NCBI GenBank assembly: GCA_049974825.1
Contig: JBNGDJ010000096.1
Span: 1-9,085 of the forward strand
Direction of reading: 5' to 3'
Origin: JBKHDT01 sp049974825
GTDB lineage: Bacteria; Pseudomonadota; Gammaproteobacteria; Halothiobacillales; Halothiobacillaceae
Length of the DNA stretch: 9,085 bases
The notes beneath the pieces were generated by a model. It was not told where the DNA came from and did no database searches. It was given only the letters and a program-made list of their open reading frames with translations. How positions within the stretch are numbered: the first letter of the stretch is position 1; each line of letters begins with the position of its first letter. Shown piece after piece: positions 6,654-9,085 of this stretch. Position numbers and translations under genes: made by a program.

Positions 6654-8408
6654 ATGACTGATACCGATACCCTTCCGACCTTTGCCGACCTTGGCCTGCC
6701 GCAATTCCTGCTGGACGCCCTGGACGACATGAACTTCACCACCCCGACGCCGGTTCAGGCCCAGGCCATCGGCCCGCTGGCTGACGGGCGTGACGTGCTT
6801 GCCCTCGCTCAGACCGGCACCGGCAAGACCGCCGCCTTCGCTCTGCCGCTTCTCGGCAAGCTGACACCAAGCAGTGAAGGTCCGGCCCTGATCGTGCTGT
6901 GCCCCACCCGCGAGCTGGCAACCCAGGTGGCGGAGGCCATCCAGGACCTGGCCCGTCACCGTCCGGAATGGACTGTGGCCGCGGTCTACGGCGGGCAGCC
7001 GATGGGCGCCCAGAAGGCGGCTCTGCGTCGCGGCGCCCCCATCGTGGTCGGGACCCCTGGCCGCATCATGGACCTGATGCGCCGGGGGTACCTGAATCTG
7101 GACGGCATCCGGGCCGTGGTGCTAGACGAGGCGGACGAAATGCTGCGCATGGGCTTTGCCGAGGACGTGGACTGGATTCTTGGGCATACCCCCTCCGAAC
7201 GCCAGGTCGCCCTGTTCTCGGCCACCATGCCACAGGCGATCCGTCGACTGGCCCAGACCCACCTGGACAATCCCCTGGAAATCCGCGTCGAGTCCTGTGC
7301 CAAGCGCAAGGCGCAGATCGACCAGCGGTATTGCCGGGTCTTCGGCGAGCGCAAGCGCGCTGCCCTGGTCCGCTGGCTGCAGGCCGAGCCGGTGGACGCC
7401 GCCATCGTGTTTGTTCGGACCAAGGCCGCCTGTGACGAGCTGGCCGAGGTGCTGGTCGAGCACGGCATCCGTGCGGCCGCCATCCATGGCGATCTGGACC
7501 AGGCGCGGCGCGAACAGGTGCTCGACGGCCTACGCAACCGTCGCCTGGACGTCGCCATCGCCACCGACGTGGCCGCGCGCGGCATCGACATAGACCGGGT
7601 CACCCATGTGTTCAACTACGATCCGCCGCACGACCCGGAAAGCTATACCCACCGCATCGGCCGGACCGGGCGCGCCGGACGTTCGGGCGTGGCCATACTG
7701 TTCGTCACCCCGCGGGAGGACCGGATCCGCCGCAATATCGAGCGGGTCACGGGCCAGTCGATGAACGAAGCCGCCGTACCGGACGCCGCGGCCGTGGCCG
7801 CCCGCCGGCAGCAGCGATTTATCGAGACGCTGACCGAGCAGATGGAAGCAGACGATCTGGCCACGACCGAGGCCAGCCTGGCCGAGGCCGTCGCGGCGCA
7901 TGGCTGGGAGTGGCCCCGCGTGGCGGCCGCCCTCGCCCGTGCACTGACCCGGGATGCGCCGCTGAATCTTTCCGACGAACCCGAGCAGTTCGGTCCGGAA
8001 GGCAGGCATTCCGGCGCCGGTGAGCGCGAGCGTCGTCCGCGCCCGCAAGGCGGACGCGACAGTCACGCCGACCGCGCCGTGCCCGATGGCATGATTCGCT
8101 ACCGGCTTGACGTCGGACGACGCCACAATGCCACCCCGCGCGAGATCGTGGGTGCGCTGGCCAACGAATCTGGCATCAGCGGAAAAAACATTGGTCGCAT
8201 CCGCCTGTTCGACGAGTTCAGCCTGGTTGACCTGCCGCAGGGCATGTCGCCGGCCATGGCCCAGGACCTCAAGCGCATCCGGGTGGTTGGTCGACGGATC
8301 GACCTGCGCGAATGGCGCGAGCACCCGCCCCAGGGAATGGACCGCAAGCCGCGCCCGGCTCGCCGGTTTGGCGAAGGCCGGCAGCGCCTCGGACTTGACC
8401 GCCGGTAA
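6654..8408 (+). CDS. deaD: DEAD-box ATP-dependent RNA helicase DeaD (CsdA)
   Basis: DeaD unwinds structured RNA in the cytoplasm, aiding large-subunit ribosome assembly, translation initiation and mRNA decay, especially in the cold. The 584-residue protein has all core motifs: an N-terminal Q-motif (FADLGLPQFLLDAL then PTPVQAQAI), Walker A AQTGTGKT at 52-59, PTRELATQV, TPGRIMDLM, DEAD at 158-161, SAT at 189-191, IVFVRTKA, ATDVAARGIDI and HRIGRTGR at 333-340. A helical region and a charged, low-complexity linker (about 390-479) lead to a DbpA-like RNA-binding domain (about 480-552, RLDVGRRHNATPREIVGAL) and a short Arg-rich tail. The tail domain and length (E. coli DeaD is 629) favour DeaD over RhlE, SrmB or DbpA. 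ATG 6654 is chosen because the Q-motif follows directly; an upstream GTG at 6492 would add 54 non-family residues. No strong Shine-Dalgarno sequence precedes it. Confidence 0.94.
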   Translation: MTDTDTLPTFADLGLPQFLLDALDDMNFTTPTPVQAQAIGPLADGRDVLALAQTGTGKTAAFALPLLGKLTPSSEGPALIVLCPTRELATQVAEAIQDLARHRPEWTVAAVYGGQPMGAQKAALRRGAPIVVGTPGRIMDLMRRGYLNLDGIRAVVLDEADEMLRMGFAEDVDWILGHTPSERQVALFSATMPQAIRRLAQTHLDNPLEIRVESCAKRKAQIDQRYCRVFGERKRAALVRWLQAEPVDAAIVFVRTKAACDELAEVLVEHGIRAAAIHGDLDQARREQVLDGLRNRRLDVAIATDVAARGIDIDRVTHVFNYDPPHDPESYTHRIGRTGRAGRSGVAILFVTPREDRIRRNIERVTGQSMNEAAVPDAAAVAARRQQRFIETLTEQMEADDLATTEASLAEAVAAHGWEWPRVAAALARALTRDAPLNLSDEPEQFGPEGRHSGAGERERRPRPQGGRDSHADRAVPDGMIRYRLDVGRRHNATPREIVGALANESGISGKNIGRIRLFDEFSLVDLPQGMSPAMAQDLKRIRVVGRRIDLREWREHPPQGMDRKPRPARRFGEGRQRLGLDRR

Positions 8409-8534
8409 GGGATTCCCGGAACGAATTTTTCAGGCTCCGGATACGGGCATGGATGCCTCACAAAACCTCGTTGCGCGGCATTAAAGTGCCATGATCCAGG
8501 TCTTGTCTTCGAACAAGCGGAACCGAGAAATGAA

Positions 8535-8580
8535 CCATGAAAAGGGCTGCCGGCAGGAAGCCCTTTTTTGTTTTTCATGG
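8535..8580 (+). terminator. Intrinsic terminator between deaD and the convergent SDR gene
   Basis: The inner stem is AAAAGGGCT (8540-8548) with AGCCCTTTT (8559-8567) around a 10-base loop, followed by a T-rich run to 8575. Outer arms CCATGAAAA (8535-8543) and TTTTCATGG (8572-8580) are also complementary, so the element is almost symmetrical. It lies about 130 bases after deaD and 2 bases beyond the stop of the minus-strand gene, so it probably serves both directions. The plus-strand U-run is clearly the stronger. Confidence 0.85.
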
Positions 8581-8581
8581 C

Positions 8582-9085
8582 TCAGGAACAACGACCAGCC
8601 ATCAGCTCCGCATATTCTTCGGGCGCCTTAATCTGGCGGATGTCGATGAATTCGCCACTGGGAAAATCCCGCAGTTTCTCAAGCACGGCGAACACCCGTT
8701 CAGCCGCCTCTTGGGGACCGGGCATCCGCTCGGTACCGCGCGCTGCCCGAATGCGATCCAGTGCGGGGAATCGCTGCGGATCGGGATCTGCGCAGAGATA
8801 ATCCATCATCCGCGAGTCGATCAGGCCGGGAGCCAGAGCGGAGAAGTGCGTCTGCGGCAGCTCGCGCGCATACAGGCGCAGCAGCATGTTCAGCGCCGCC
8901 TTCGAAAGGGCGTAGCCACTCCAGCCCCGGTTTCCGAGCACGGCCGCCCCGGAAGAAATCCCCACGACCTGCCCTACCGGAATGTCCCGGGCGAACAAGG
9001 CATCAAGCAGCGTCTTGTTGGCCCAGGCGTTGACCTCCATCACCTGCTTGAGATCATCCAGCGCCGTATCGCGCATGTCGGCAAT
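8582..9085 (-). CDS. Short-chain dehydrogenase/reductase (SDR), N-terminus cut by window edge
   Basis: The visible 167 residues are the C-terminal two thirds of a classical SDR, an NAD(P)-dependent oxidoreductase with a Rossmann fold. In this fragment's numbering the catalytic tetrad is Asn19 (in MEVNAWAN), Ser45 (GISSGAA), Tyr58 and Lys62 (GYALSK). A PG motif follows in LAPGLIDSRM. The cofactor-binding TGxxxGxG region lies off the right edge, so NADH or NADPH preference cannot be judged. The reading frame stays open to the edge, so the internal ATG near 9076 is not the start. The substrate is unknown; the style is like small cytosolic carbonyl, pteridine or benzil reductases, but this is a guess. 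It converges on deaD and ends beside the shared terminator. Confidence 0.88.
   Translation of the reverse strand: MADMRDTALDDLKQVMEVNAWANKTLLDALFARDIPVGQVVGISSGAAVLGNRGWSGYALSKAALNMLLRLYARELPQTHFSALAPGLIDSRMMDYLCADPDPQRFPALDRIRAARGTERMPGPQEAAERVFAVLEKLRDFPSGEFIDIRQIKAPEEYAELMAGRCS

Noticed and set aside
1..9085. CRISPR arrays, tRNA or rRNA genes, insertion sequences, prophage or defence genes
   Set aside because: I saw no regularly spaced repeats, no tRNA or rRNA-like sequence, no transposase, and no defence-type domains. The only recombinase is the housekeeping XerD.

Overview
The window is a GC-rich stretch of chromosome, very probably from a gammaproteobacterium. The evidence is a xerD gene followed by dsbC (the order seen in E. 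coli, where recJ comes next), a YdbL/DUF1318 lipoprotein of the long form I associate with Xanthomonadales-like lineages, and a DeaD/CsdA-type helicase with a DbpA-like RNA-binding tail. A relative of the Xanthomonadales, Wenzhouxiangellaceae or Chromatiales fits best. That placement is inferred from gene style and order, not from a search.

Layout, left to right. Bases 1-212 hold no convincing gene. A stop codon at 15-17 may end an upstream gene and is followed at once by a strong hairpin at 20-43. A YdbL-type lipoprotein gene follows (213-836). After a 220-base gap with a possible -10 element, a TraB/PrgY-family membrane protein (1057-2274) runs almost directly into xerD (2281 onward, 6 bases apart, with a small hairpin at the junction). 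The 3' end of xerD is lost in a block of exactly 100 Ns (3159-3258), an assembly gap. On the other side lies a complete dsbC (3285-4001). A 361-base intergenic region with several GC hairpins and a -10-like TATACT precedes a membrane-bound diguanylate cyclase with a Cache-like periplasmic sensor, PAS and GGDEF domains (4363-6255). A 398-base spacer with an AT-rich promoter-like block and a long leader precedes deaD (6654-8408). deaD ends before an intrinsic terminator (8535-8580), which it shares with a convergent, edge-truncated short-chain dehydrogenase gene on the minus strand (8582-9085).

Functionally this is mostly housekeeping DNA: envelope lipid homeostasis (YdbL), chromosome dimer resolution (XerD), periplasmic disulfide isomerisation (DsbC), c-di-GMP signalling and RNA remodelling (DeaD). 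traB and xerD look co-transcribed, and dsbC may follow across the gap. The cyclase and the helicase each appear to have their own promoter region. I found no phage, transposon, CRISPR or defence genes, and nothing I would call a previously undescribed system. The points most worth a second look are the probable YnbE-YdbL fusion with a relic internal signal peptide, the long structured leader and weak start of deaD, the traB/xerD junction hairpin and the N gap.
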